This document shows positions 1-12,851 of a stretch of DNA of 64,000 nt, one piece after another. The DNA is taken from NCBI RefSeq assembly GCF_021155765.1, contig NC_060108.1, forward strand, positions 17,447,025 to 17,511,024. The letters run 5' to 3'. Origin of the DNA: Diprion similis (lineage: Eukaryota > Arthropoda > Insecta > Hymenoptera > Diprionidae). The notes under the pieces were generated by a model. The model saw only the letters and a program-made list of their open reading frames with translations. It did not search any database and was not told the DNA's origin. The position numbers and the translations under genes are program-made. Positions within the stretch are counted from its first letter, which is position 1. Each line of letters begins with the position of its first letter.

Positions 1-957
1 GTCACGGTGTAACAGAGTAAATGAATGAATGTATTTTATCAACGAATATGCGGATAAATAGGTTGAAATAAGACGTTGATGGAGTAAATTAGACGACGAC
101 TGATCTTACGTAGCGGTGATCGTTATAATTGTATTAAAATGGACTACGACGAATTGTAGCGAGTTTATTATATATGATAATAATAAAATTAATGATACTA
201 TTAATATTATTGATAAAAACTAATGATAAAACTGATGGTAATTTATCGTGAGAGCTGGACACGAGGTACATACATACGAATAAAATATAAATACGCTGAC
301 AATTATTATAGGTATAGTAATTATTACAAGTGAACGTGTGATAAGCCAACACATATACGAAAAATGTGACAGTATTTTGCGAGGTAATATCTAATTTGTG
401 TGGTAATTAACATTCAATTACATGATAATGTTATAGGTAGTACCAAGTTGAAAAAATTTTTCTCTTTTTCGTTAAATTTATTACCTTTTTTTGATCTTAT
501 TGGTTTTGACCAGGGACTGTTTTATATACATGCTATTGATTATTGCTATCACTGATATACATACTTATATAAATAATACGCATAATAATCTACTCATGAT
601 CGTAGTTAAAATAAACTAGGAATAATTTAAAAAAATCATGTAAATACTAAGGAATCCGATTGGTATTGTAAGCAACACGTGTACTTGGAAAAGTGTATAT
701 AAAGCAGTGTACTTTTAATTATACGCTAGGTGAAATAATAATAATAAACGGCTTCTTTCGTTGTTTGCAATTTATCTGGTAGACAGATTTATTCATATTA
801 TACATACATAAAAAGAATTTATGGTTCATATGACAAATCAGGAAACTAAGGCACTTGTCACAAAAAATTATCCTACTTTTTTAGAATATACATAGTATTG
901 ATACTTAAATATTTGGTCCTTATTGTTCCATAGAAAAAATTACGTACGTGAAGAAAG
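1..957. other. AT-rich intergenic / 3' flank of Prx6
   Basis: No convincing coding region is visible. The sequence is AT-rich with many short homopolymer and TA/TAA runs, and open frames are below 75 codons without family resemblance. The part next to position 958 should hold the 3' UTR of the minus-strand peroxiredoxin gene. Confidence 0.5.
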
Positions 958-2489
958 TTAAGAGTCTATAGGCTGTTGAATGCTACGAAGATATGGTTTA
1001 CCAGAAGGTAGATTTGTAACTTTAATATCATCCCCAAATAGAGATTTAGCCTCTTTGTCATTAACGGTTGGTTGTATCATAACATCATCTCCGTTCTAAA
1101 AAAAAAAAAGTAGTGATACATGAATAGTATTTAAAAAATTCTTTAGAAACCATCCAAGGCAAATATCTCAAATTCATTAGCTGGCATGTAACAAATTCTG
1201 AGATCATTCAATTTTTGATGTAACTAGTATGGTTTACGACTTTTCATTGGCTGTGTACTGTATATAGAGTAATTGTTTCTGCGACAGTACAGAAAAAGTT
1301 TCAGAGAACAAAGAAGCATACTTTTACATGTTAATACGAAAAATTTCTCAGATTTCATCCTCCGTTATGAAAAGAAAAATTGCAAACCACTTTTTTGTTA
1401 CATGAAGTATTGCGAATACCATGGGCGTAAAGTCTTTTGCCATGTGTATTTGCAATATTTGTCTTTGTCTGTGTCTCACACACGGACTCACCAACGACAT
1501 GTTGCAAACTTATGATCAACATAAAAAGACCTACTTTGCCACCTTGATACACAATCTACTGTTCATTCTAATTACCTTCCAATCTACAGGTGTTGCTACT
1601 TTGTGTTTGTCCGTCAATTGTAGAGAATCAATAACTCGCAAGATTTCACTGGAAAATATTCACCCATTAACATAAGATTACGTTTCTTCTTCAGATAAAG
1701 AAAAGCATGATTTATACTCGAAATTCCTTCCTGTTGTAGCCGGGTAAAGGATTGAGAGCCTCATCTTCTTCTTGGGGTCTATGATGAAAACTGATCTAGC
1801 TGAAACGGGCGAGCCAGTACTGTCAACTTCATCCGGATCAAGCATTCCTAAAGCTGTCACAATTGTGCGGCTTTCATCTTCAATTATTGGATACGGAAAG
1901 TTCTTCTCTGTAATTTCACCGTAAGCTTTAATATCCTAAAAATGAATTATAAAAGTTTTATTTTGCATGGAATTATTTATTACATAAATCTTTAACCAAG
2001 TTTCTTAAGAAAAATCATCAGCTTTTCGCACCTTGATCCATTGAATATGTGAATTAACAGAATTACAAGATAAGGCAATAACTTTGACACCTCGCTTCTC
2101 AAATTCTGGAATCAACTTTGCTACTCTCGCCAATTCTGTTGTACAGACTGGGGTAAAATCGTTGGGATGAGAAAAGAGAATCGCCCAGCTAAGAAGAGGA
2201 ATTGCTTATTAACATTAAACAAAAAAAAACATTAAACATTGGTAATCATCTACGAGATTCAATATATTAAAACAATTTGAATACATGGTAAAGGATATTA
2301 CTGATAGCCAAATGAGAAATAAAATATATTAGTTTCGAATATCTTTTTGTACGACTGCCGGTAAGATTTATTAGGTTATACGAATGAGACTTATAAATCT
2401 TACGAGTCGCCAATCCATTCGTGAAATTTAATCTGACCGATATCGGAATTTGCTGTAAAGTTCGGAAATATTTCACCGAGTAAAACCAT
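958..2489 (-). CDS. Prx6: 1-Cys peroxiredoxin, Prx6 family
   Basis: The product should be a cytosolic thiol peroxidase that reduces H2O2 and lipid hydroperoxides through one peroxidatic cysteine. Five exons join in phase: 2489-2404, 2188-2032, 1935-1718, 1648-1576 and 1095-958, giving 223 aa, the usual Prx6 length. The N-terminus [13 protein letters not shown] is typical. The active-site segment [12 protein letters not shown] puts the catalytic Cys at about residue 44. The C-terminal Prx6 region carries [15 protein letters not shown], followed by [11 protein letters not shown] and a final [12 protein letters not shown] chose the ATG at 2489 because it matches the family start, although the frame stays open upstream to an ATG at 2729. 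The gene is divergent from asp, with about 0.7 kb between start codons. Family assignment is very secure; one-to-one orthology with a particular fly Prx6 paralogue is not tested. Confidence 0.96.
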
Positions 2490-3207
2490 ATTGAGGGAAA
2501 ATTTTGATGCGTAACCAAAAGTCGATTCTATCAACAAGACTACGATAAATTTGATTGTTTTGCCTGACAACAGAAATAAATGTAAACAACGACAAGACGT
2601 TCCTAAAAGCATTGCATGATTGGTGATAAACCATCGAACATGAAATTGTCGTGTGAAAGGATACCTAATATGAATTCGTGCTCTTTCGATTGCATGTGAA
2701 CTCGGACGTGAGGTCATTTCTCCCAACACAGCCTTTATTCATCATATTTTGTAACGCCCAGTCGACAGTTGTCACCTTGAAATTCAAACTTGTATGTACT
2801 TGAGAGGCTAAACCGTTGAACGTTGAACAGTTTGTGTTTTTGGCAAAGTGAATTCATAAGGACAATATTACAGATGTATTTGTTACTTTCGTGAGCCGAT
2901 ATTGCCGCCAGCTTCACTTCACTTTTAACCATGTATTTTGAGGTAATGTGTTAAGCAATTTAAATTACAGTATTACGTGAAAATTTGTAGCATTCTAACG
3001 TTGTTACGATTTCCATGTATAGCATCCCGTCTTCTGTAATTTATTGGTAGACACAATTTCATTACTTTAGTTTTTACCGAGTCGTTTTTCGAATTTAACA
3101 ACCAATTATGGTGATCCAGTTTGCCATTTTTATTATTCCTAAGTACCCAATAAGTGTTTTCTACCTGTACATAGATTAACATAACACCTAAGGAGAAGGC
3201 TGATGTT
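2490..3207. promoter_or_regulatory. Shared upstream region of Prx6 (-) and asp (+)
   Basis: This is the only DNA between two divergent start codons, so it must hold both 5' UTRs and both core promoters or an unseen bidirectional one. I see no clear TATA box or CpG-rich island. Reading frames here (2400-2729 and 2735-2932, both minus) have no family resemblance beyond the Prx6 exon itself. Confidence 0.5.
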
Positions 3208-6200
3208 ATGCACACCGAACCGGAGACGAAGATCAACCTGCTGCTGGCCCCTTTTCAACCCCAAACTCGCATCCGGATCGAAACTGCTCTGAATACAACA
3301 GCGCATTCCTACTTGAACCTACGTAATCTCAGCAGTCGTCTATTGAATGTAATTAATAGCTTGAAGCTTTTCAGAAAAGTGTGCAATACTGGAGAGCTTT
3401 GATTCTATCTTAGATGACAATCTCCCTTAAAATTATTCTTGATATACCAGATAAATTATGGATTCAAGTATTCTGTTACCAGAAAATCTAAATTTTCGCA
3501 TCGTTCTAGGTCCAAGTTACAAAAAAACCACCATCGGAAAGGTCCGTTGTTCTTAGTTTATCAAAATTGAGAGTTGAGGCTGGCCAGGATGCAGAATTGA
3601 TTATAAGCTGGACTGCTAGGGAACCTGGTACATTCCGAGACATAATACAATTAACTGACAGTCGTCGCATAAAATATGACATTGCATTGACAACATCTAC
3701 AGTGTGTTCAAAAAAATATGGAGCTGTTGAAAAATTCACAGAAAATAAGCAACATATACTGGATCATAGAAAAAAAATTCTTACTCAGAATCCTTGCCCT
3801 AAGAAAAAAACAGAGCTGAAAAAAGTGCTCAATATGTCCGAAAATATATCCAACAATATCAATTCTCCCAGCAATAGGCATAAGTCTTCCTGCATTTCAA
3901 GATATCAAGGAAAAGAAAATATTTCTACCTATCCAGTCGCTGATTGGGAAACTCCAAAGAAAAGTTCCGCAGAGATACTAGGCCATCGACGAGATTATTC
4001 ATTGGATGTATCGGCTACAAAACCTCGTGATTTTTCTATGCTGATAGAATCGGACACATTTGCTTTAACTCCACATCTATGGTTCAAAAACAATACAAAT
4101 AAAACAGAAAATGACTTAGAGAACCCACAATTTCAATCTCAGAATCACGTAACTCTATCGTCATCTCCTAATTCTAAAATACAGGAACTGCGACGTCAGA
4201 CTTACGTAACTGCACCTCTTTTTAAACACAGTACTCATACGAACGAAGATGATCGAGATGGCTTTGAGGATTCTTTATCCCCACAGGAGGCTAGATCCAA
4301 TCCTAATTCAGATTTTTCAATGCTGCTCAATGACATGAATTTCACATCAAATACACCTCTTACCAAAACTGCTGAAAATTTTCAATTCATTACTACAGCA
4401 AACAACAAAAACGACACCTTTGAAATTGCTAAAGGTTTGGATATTGAAGAATCCTTTCATGTGGCATCGGATAAGTTGCCTGAACAAAGCACCAGTAGTC
4501 GCCTAGTACCTACCAGACTTTCTACAACTTTTGCAACACTGTCTCCTGTTATGCCGGTTGTAGAGCCTGGAATGTCAAAATATGCTGCATCTTCATCGCC
4601 CATTTGGAGCAATGAAAGACAAGATTGTAGCACCAACTCAAGAGTTAAATGGGAAAGTTTTAATCTGTCTACCACACAGTCCGACATTGGTACTGTTCAG
4701 GAAGTTTTAGAAGCTGATTTATGGGCAAAACCTGTGAACCAATATTCTGTTTCAATAGCCAAAAGTGGGCCAACAAGTTTGGAATCAATTCGGGAGGAAA
4801 GTCTCAATTTGACTTCAACCACAAACAAAACTTACGTTAAATCATCTAACGATTACCCAACTCCAAACATATCTATCACAGGGGCTAATCGCAGATTCGA
4901 ATTTTCACCGCCGACTAATAATTCTGTCAGAAAAACCTCACCGATTAGGAAGATATCTCCAAAGAAATGTTCTAAAATTAGCAAAGAAAAAAGTACCCAA
5001 GAAATACAACACCTTAAAAAGAAAGTTGCTATGAATACATCTTTGAAATGTAAGCTTAGCCAAGTAATTTTCAGTTCACTATAGTTGAGCAATAATTTGT
5101 ATGTTTACTCTCTAATCTGTAATTATCATTCTTTCAGGTAGTGGTAAAGTCTCTATTCCTGGGGTGCGAATCACTAAGCTGTCACTTGCTGGAGTGTCTA
5201 GAAAAAGAGTCAATAGTGGAGTTAGTAGGGTTTTTGAACCTGAACTTAGCATGAAGCTACATGATCCAGATGACTTTTTCACTACACTTTGCAATCCAGA
5301 CCCATTTGCTGCAACTATGACAGAAGATCCGTTTCTTGCAGTGTAATTTCTTGAGATGATTAAAGAGTGATAGATGAAATTTAGTTCAAGTCCCGTGCAT
5401 TTCTCAAAATGGTATAATTGTTTACAGCACTCTATATTATGATGATAAATGGGTAGAAAATCAGGAATTCGAATTCAAAAAGTGGTTAAACATGCTACTG
5501 ACTCCTCCTGAACACCTGATATCTAACGTCGATACCCCATTAGTTGATGTTGCAAAAATATGGCAGACGTGCCGATCGAAGGAAGATGTTTTACTTGCAG
5601 AAACTAAAGAAGCCCTATCTGCCAGGTATTTTTTTTTTCTTTATACATTTTCTCTAGTTTACATTTAAATGTTCAGTTTCCAAAGAATTGGAGAAACAAA
5701 AACTATTGATTTGCTAAAATCCTGTACTAATTTTTCAGGTATCACACTAATCAAAGACTAAATACATTGCGGAGAGCAGCTTGCGCATTGCTTCGCAGCA
5801 ATGAAGTTGTTTCTGTATTATCAAAAGTCACTGTATGCGTTGAGAAAGGAATCCTAGTGATTAGACAAGATCGCGATCTTCATAAAGACATTGGTAAAGC
5901 ATATGATGATTAGAAAAAAACAACTAAATTTTTCCAAGAAATAATTTAATTTTTTGTATGGTTTTTCAGGGTTGCAGAAATTAATTTTGGAACTACTTCT
6001 GTGCTACAACCCATTGTGGTTACGAATTGGTTTGGAAGCAATATATGGCGAAACAATCCCACTAAATTCAAATAATGATATTATTCGCTTGAGTAAGTTT
6101 CTTTTAACAAGATTTTTTGCTGATCCACATATCGTCAAGACTCACTCGCATCCGACAGTCCTAAATCTGCGCCTTCCGACGTTTTTCACTGTCATGAATA

Positions 6201-9200
6201 AATTCATGCTCAAAAAGTTTCTCTTCGTAATTTACTTTCTTGACTACGCAAAAACACATAAATTGATCGGGCACGATCCATGCCTTTTCCATAAACAGTC
6301 AGCCTACAAAGAAAGCAAAAAGATTTTGCTGCGTTTTTCTCAAGAGCTGCTGAGTGGTGTTGGTGATGTTACCCGTGTCCTGAAACCCTATGGATATATT
6401 TTAGTCCACAAGCAAACAGAGTTGGATGAGTACAGTTATGCAGTTGATAATCTTTCTCTTGATTTACGAGATGGGGTAAGGTTGTGCAGAATCATGGAGC
6501 TCATAACAGGAAAACGAAATTTGACCGCTGTTTGCAGAGTGCCTGCTATCTCAAGACTACAAAAAGTCTACAATGTTGATGTTGCCTTGAAAGCGCTTAC
6601 CAGTTCCGGCTATAACATTTGTGGTAACATTACAGCGAAATGTATTGCAGACGGTCATAGAGAAAAGACGCTCTCGTTACTGTGGCAGATTATATACAAG
6701 TTCCAAGCCCCACACTTTAATAAAGCTGCGGTAACAATTCAGAAATGGTGGCGTGCTACTCTTTGGTGGGTGCGAGTAAAAAATTTTCTATTCAAGAGAA
6801 AGAACAATGCGGCTTTGGTAATTCAGAGAGCTTGGAGATCATACCTTGCAAGAATACAACTCAAATATCTCAAGAAAAAGAGAGTGCTTGTTTTGTCATT
6901 GCAAAATAAAGCTGCTGCAGTAATACAATTGAAATGGATTGCTACAGTGAAGATGTGGAGTCAAAAAAAACAGTTTGAACGAATGAAATTATCTGCTGTA
7001 AAAATACAAAAATTCTGGAGGAATCATCGAGCCACTAATGTTTTTGTAGTGGCTTTTAAACAAAAACAAACTGCTTGTCGTATTATTCAGCAGCACTGGC
7101 GTGCCACTCAATTGATGAGGCTTCAAGTGTCTACTTATTTAGTTCTTAAAGATGCTGTTACAAAAATCCAGTTATGGTGGAAACTGAAATTAATTCAGAG
7201 AACTGCCCACAGCCAATATCACGCCATTAAGAAGGCTACGCAATTGTTACAGCGCAAGTGGCGAAGCAATCGTCTTATGAAAATTGAGAGGCAAAAATAT
7301 CAAAGAAAAGTAATCGCAATTAAAACTATTCAGTGCTGGTGGACTCGTGAACTCGCTTACAGGAAGGATCGACGAAATTTCTTACTGATGAAAGATGCTG
7401 TACAATTAATCGAAAAATGGTGGCTGCGATGTTTGGTCAAGGGAAAGCTGCAAGCTTTGTTGAAAAAGGAAATAAGTGCTGTGAAAACTTTACAACGAAG
7501 ATGGCGAGCCATACAACTTGGACGACTTCAAAGAAATGCATTCATAATACTGAAAAAATCCGTAGTCACTGTTCAAAGGAAATGGCGTACAATCAGAACT
7601 GCAAGATCTGTACAACAGTCATATATTTTGAAACTAAAAGCTGCAATCGTCATTCAATCATATTGGAGAAACTACAGAGTCGGGTTCAAGGAACGCTACT
7701 ATTTTCTTTCCTTGAAAGCAGCAGCAGTTTCCCTGCAGAGTCGTTTTAGAGCTAATAGAGCTGCTTATCAAGCTGCTACCAATTTTAATAAATTGAAACA
7801 AAGCACTGTTATTATACAACGTAAATGGAGAGCCACTCAATTGAAAAGACAGATTTGGCAAGAATTCCGTTGCAAACGAAATGCAGCAATAATGATTCAA
7901 AAAAGATATCGTATGGTCGTTGCACAAAGAAAATACCAGATAAAGAGGCAGTCTGTTATTAAAATACAATTCTGGTGGAAAGCTTGTATTGCAACAAAAC
8001 AAGCAAAGTCTTATTACGATTTACTAAAATCTACTACAATTCTTTTGCAGCACAAATACAAAGCACGGAAACTTGGTGGTCTAGTTAGAGAAAACTATTT
8101 AACTTTGAAAACCAATGTTACTTTTATTCAACAGAAATGGAGAGCCAAAAAATTAATGGAACCACACAGAGAAAATTTTATGACCATACGACAGGCGGTA
8201 AATAGAATACAATTATGGTGGAGAGCTTGCCTAATCGCCAAAGACGCAAAACTGTCGTATGAAGTACTTAAATCAAGAACAGTGTACATTCAGCGCAAGT
8301 ACAGAGCACGTAAACTTGGTAATTTGACTAGAAAACAGTTTTTGACTTTAAAACGAAATGTTATCTATATCCAACAGAATTGGAGAGCCAAAAAATTGAC
8401 ACAGCTACAAAGGAAAAATTTTCTAGCAAAACAATGCGCTGCTGTTAAGATACAATCATGGTGGAGAGCTTGTCTAGCAGCAAAGCAAGCTAAAATGCAT
8501 TATGATTTACTCAAATCTACAACAGTTTTAGTTCAACACAAGTACAGAGCATTGAAAATAGGTTCCTCTCTTAGAAAACAGTTTAAGATTTTAAGGCACA
8601 ATGTTGTCTACATTCAGCAAAAGTGGCGAGCTAATAAATTGATGCGACTACATAGACACGATTTCATAGCAAAACGTCAAGCAGTTGTCAAAATTCAAGA
8701 TTGGTGGAGAGCTGTAACAGCTAGACGAATTTGTCAAGAAAGTTATAAGACGCAAAAGATTGCAGCAATTCAGCTGCAGAGATGGTATCGATCAACTATG
8801 CATGTTCGCTCGGTGAAAGAAAAGTATGATAAAACTCTACAATCTGCTAAAATTATTCAAGATTGGTGGAGAGATATTTTACAGAAACGACAAATGGTGA
8901 GGCAGAGAGAAATTACTGCTGCCATAAAAATTCAAGCGATTTGGCGAGGCCACAAGCTTCGTCAGTCTCAGAGTCAAGAAATGGCAAAACTACGTGAAAG
9001 ATCAAAAAAGGCTAGAATGGAAGCTCAACCGTCAGCAACTTTAGGTTATAGACTAAACGTTGCTATTGATGTTGTTCAAGGGTACGAAAACCTTGGCAAA
9101 TTAACACAAGGACTCACAGCACTAGGTCAGTATCATTGTGTTGTCTATTATATTTCTCCTGAAACTGTGTTCTAGCTGTTCGAAATACTTTTACAGCTAA

Positions 9201-9941
9201 TCAAACTTTGTTAACTGTGTTACAGACACAATAACACACTTGATGCCTGCTGGATGCAGAGCTTTATGTGATGCTAATTTAATTCCCATGCTTTACGACC
9301 TTTTACATCGGTCTAACAGGTCTCGTCCATGGATGGACATATGTCTTCGAGCCTCCAGTATTCTAGTTTCTATTGCAAAGTATGAACGAACTAAGTCCTA
9401 TGCTTGGCAGGTAAGAATCTAAGGAAAGTTATACTTCTATGATCAAAACTTGTGTTTCTGAGTGCCTCCTTATCATATGTAAATTTTAAGATGAATGAAT
9501 TTTGATATTTTCTTTCAGGAGGATTATATTGAAACTATTATACGATTGCTATCAGCAACTATAGAACGAGAAACTAACGTCTTTCTCACCCTAGCAACTT
9601 TATTGTGGCTACTTGCTGATACTCCGGAACGTGTCAAGGTATGTACCCTGATTAGCATAATTCGCTTCGACTTGAAGTCTTCCTTAATGCGATACCGTCC
9701 TATATGATTACAGGCTATAGCAGAATCCCCATCGATAGTCAGATCACTTAATGCGATGCACAACACAGTATCCAAAAAAAAATTGCGGCTTTCTTTAGGC
9801 CCAAAACTACCTCACTTATCTTGTACTCTTCCGAATTCTAAACCTGACTGGGGGTTGAAACACAGTCGTCCGCGTTTGTTTACATCCGTTCATCACGCGG
9901 TTGTTGTATTATGCAAAAAATTAAAATTGAAGCTTACGTAA
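3208..9941 (+). CDS. asp: Abnormal spindle (ASPM orthologue)
   Basis: Asp/ASPM is a spindle-pole and centrosome microtubule-minus-end protein needed for spindle focusing and brain size. Nine exons join in phase: 3208-3348, 3510-5049, 5138-5342, 5428-5625, 5739-5893, 5970-9125, 9226-9410, 9519-9638 and 9714-9941, giving 1,975 aa, close to the fly length. The order is an N-terminal ASH-type domain (LLLAPFQPQTRI, about residues 1-105), a Ser/Thr/Asn-rich linker to about 560, calponin-homology region about 747-990 (for example LDLRDGVRLCRIMELITG), about 28 IQ-like calmodulin-binding units (pattern IQxxWRAxxxxR, about 997-1750), then a helical C-terminus (about 1760-1975). Residues encoded at 7961-8690 form a threefold tandem repeat. 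A polyadenylation signal AATAAA lies at 10054. Its 3' end converges on Mo25. Confidence 0.95.
7961..8689 (+). repeat. Three tandem 243-bp units inside asp
   Basis: The IQ motif that opens each unit, encoded at 7961, 8204 and 8447, recurs at exactly 243-bp steps; the next IQ at 8690 starts a diverged fourth block. Each unit encodes 81 residues with three IQ-like motifs: a WWRAC type, an HKYRA/RKYRA type and an IQQKWRAKKL type. Shared inter-motif text such as YDLLKSTT shows recent duplication rather than only convergent IQ spacing. Confidence 0.9.
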
Positions 9942-10944
9942 TCGGTCGAGTTGTAGTTCTATTTTAATGAAAGACATCCTGTACATTAGTTTATCGTTTT
10001 TATATAAAAAATTTGTAATTTACGTGTCAACTGTTTTTCAATTATTAAAGTGAAATAAATTTTTTACTGCATGATTAAAATTATTGTGACTTAATTTGTC
10101 ATTTTTCATCCATGTACCTGTACCTGGAAGTTAATAATGCGATTCAGATTATTTTTTAGTAATACTTTTAATGCAATAAATATAATAAACAATAATTATT
10201 GTTTTGGCGTTACAGTTTAACAGTCAATTCTATACATACACATTGAATTACAACAATTTTGCATAAAATGCTGAAGCAGTAGATGTATATTAATAAAAGT
10301 GATACATTTGCTGCGTATAAAATGAAACCTTGTGGTGTAAAGTTAAGAGTATGGCAGCTACAATAAATTGATCAAAACTAGCTCGATCTCATCATCATGT
10401 AAATATGTAATTACCAATAAATTATGCATGCATGTGTTAATGTGTGTTTGCAAACACATGGATAAAGCCTTTGTGTCCCTCATTCTTGGGCATAAGAATT
10501 TCAATTTGTCACGAGCTCACTCTGTAACATTCTTGCACACTATTCACAATAAATCGGAACTCAATGTTTTATATCTTCTTATTTGATCATCACTGAAATG
10601 CTACACCATCCCACAGAAGGAAAATTTTTTTAGATAAAAGAAGTCAGCTACTATTTCGATACATAATTCCAAGACACCTATGAAAGGGCCTAAGAATATC
10701 GTGAAGGGTAAATTTTATATATTATTTTATTTCTCTTTAATTTTATTCTAAACGCATGCAGAAGGGTTGTACGAACATTTTTTTTTTGTAGCTGCCATAC
10801 AATCATCTCGAAAATGAATTTATTAATAGAATTAGGAGCACAGTATATAATGGTCTCTGAAGTCTGTATATTACAATAATAAATTGTGAATGTAAATTTT
10901 ATTTACATAACTACTCAAAAATAATATTATAAAATGATTCCAAC
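9942..10944. other. Convergent intergenic, 3' UTRs of asp and Mo25
   Basis: No coding sequence is supported. AATAAA on the plus strand at 10054-10059 fits the asp 3' end, and TTTATT at 10898-10903 is a minus-strand AATAAA just downstream of the Mo25 stop. The rest is AT-rich unique sequence. Confidence 0.6.
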
Positions 10945-12851
10945 TTAATTGTCATGCACAGACTTAAGCTCTTTGATCTGCTTTATTAGATAAGCCTTTT
11001 CATCATTAAACTGCTCGTCTTCTGAACGATCCGTGTGAAAACGTGTGAGAAATTCAATTAATTTTTCTTGATTGCGAAGCAGGATATCCAGAATTGGTTT
11101 GGGCTTATTTGGATTGGCAACAAAAACCTGAAAGCATCAAAGAATGGCAATTGATTATACGCATTTTTGTTTCTTTGAAAATAAAACCACACTCAGATAA
11201 TTTTCCTACCTTGAAAACGTGAAAAGCCTCAAATTGTATGTTACGTGACTTTTCCTTAAGCATATTCATCATCAGCTTTAAATTATCAGGGTTTGAAATG
11301 TACCGAGTCATAACCTGTGAAATATAAAATTATGTACCAACAGAAGTTATTTCACCTTTTGATTGTTTAATCAAAACAACTGACCGTGAAATTATGTCTA
11401 TCCAGAAGGAGTTCTCCCAGTAATTTTAAACTCTGCCGACGTGTTACGTAGTTTTCAGAATTTAATAACCTTTGATAATGTGAGAAGACTTTGTCGTAAT
11501 TCACTTCTAAAAATTCAGCGCTAAGTATTTTATGTCTTGTTAACAATTCCTGAAACAATGAAACTACTCAGAAAACTCTTTAGCTTTAACAACAATAAGA
11601 TGTATATACTAGGAACATATTGATTGAAATTAAATGCTCCAAATTTCTTAATTTAAAAAAAATCCAAACAGAAATTTAACTTTTTCTGACCCTTAGTGAC
11701 GAAGTTTAAAAAATACAGCAACTTATAATAAAAAAACTGAAATAATTATTTTCTTGTGGTTTTTGTTATGAATCTTAATGCCAGTCTATGCTTTTTTTCG
11801 GGCATATCATATTGCAATGTTTTTTACATATATGAAAAATTATTGCATACCAAAACTCTGCAGTAATTGACAGTGAATAATTGGGTTTTTCACAAAGAAT
11901 TTATGAACATAATTTCCTAAGTTTCCCAGAGTGACAAAATTCTCTGACTATTGATGATTTTTCCGATGTGTTGCCATTCTGGAGTACCAACAAGCTATTT
12001 TAAAAAATTACATTCACGTATATACGTAATCAGAAGTACCTTAAATGTAGAAAAGGCATCTGATGCAATATCGAATGTCGAAACTTCGACATATCGAAAG
12101 AAATTATAAAAATCATCAGAATAAATCATTATTTTAGCCAATGCCTCGTATCGAGCGCATTCCCTCAGCATTGTTCCACAATTTAATGCAATGTCTTGAT
12201 GCTCATAGCTGAAAGTATAGAAATTCTCTGATTAAGTTGATTGAATTTTGTTTTAGGAGGAAAATAAAACTGAGTATGTTTTAAATCTCACAACTTACCC
12301 AGACATAAGAGTGAATAATATCTCTGGCTTTGTGCAAATGTATTCGACTGTTGGCGATCGTGTGCCAATTTGCCTCCGTAGTATATTGTTGAATACCTGA
12401 GCCACATCTTTCTTTCCCTGAAGGAATCATATAAAATTGTAACAACTTTTTCATATACACGATTTTGTACTTTATCTCATTCTAAAAGCAAGGGTTGCTC
12501 AAGTCACCTCGAAATCTATCCGACTAAGATTCTGGACCAAGAGCAATAGCAGATTGCTGTTGTACAACTCTTGAGCTAGCTGAGCTACAACAATGTCGGC
12601 TTGCGGCTCTGCTTCAGCGGTCCCATACAGCATGTTTTTAATATGCACCAAATTTTTGCTGACATCCTCTTGAGCCTGAAAAGATGATTCATGTTTAAGT
12701 ATATAATGGGAATTATTTTTGACAGGAAACTGACTAACGTGCTGCATACCTTCTCTACTTTCTTATCACCACGTTCCAAAGCATTCACAGCCTCTTTTAG
12801 AGCCTTTACAACCTCCGCCGGACTCTTTTGAGATTTTCCGAACAGAGGCAT
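10945..12851 (-). CDS. Mo25: Mo25 / CAB39 scaffold protein
   Basis: Mo25/CAB39 is a helical-repeat scaffold that binds STRAD and activates LKB1, and also activates GCK-type kinases. Seven exons join in phase: 12851-12750, 12675-12508, 12417-12299, 12208-12040, 11549-11385, 11314-11210 and 11127-10945, giving 336 aa against about 340 in the family. The start [16 protein letters not shown] is the conserved family N-terminus. Further hallmarks are [20 protein letters not shown], then [32 protein letters not shown] and the tail [15 protein letters not shown]. All junctions use GT-AG. The gene is tail to tail with asp and shares its upstream region with flacc. Confidence 0.97.

Noticed and set aside
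7417..7749. 110-codon plus-strand frame within asp
   Set aside because: It is an out-of-frame shadow of the IQ-rich asp exon, which has clear homology in another frame.
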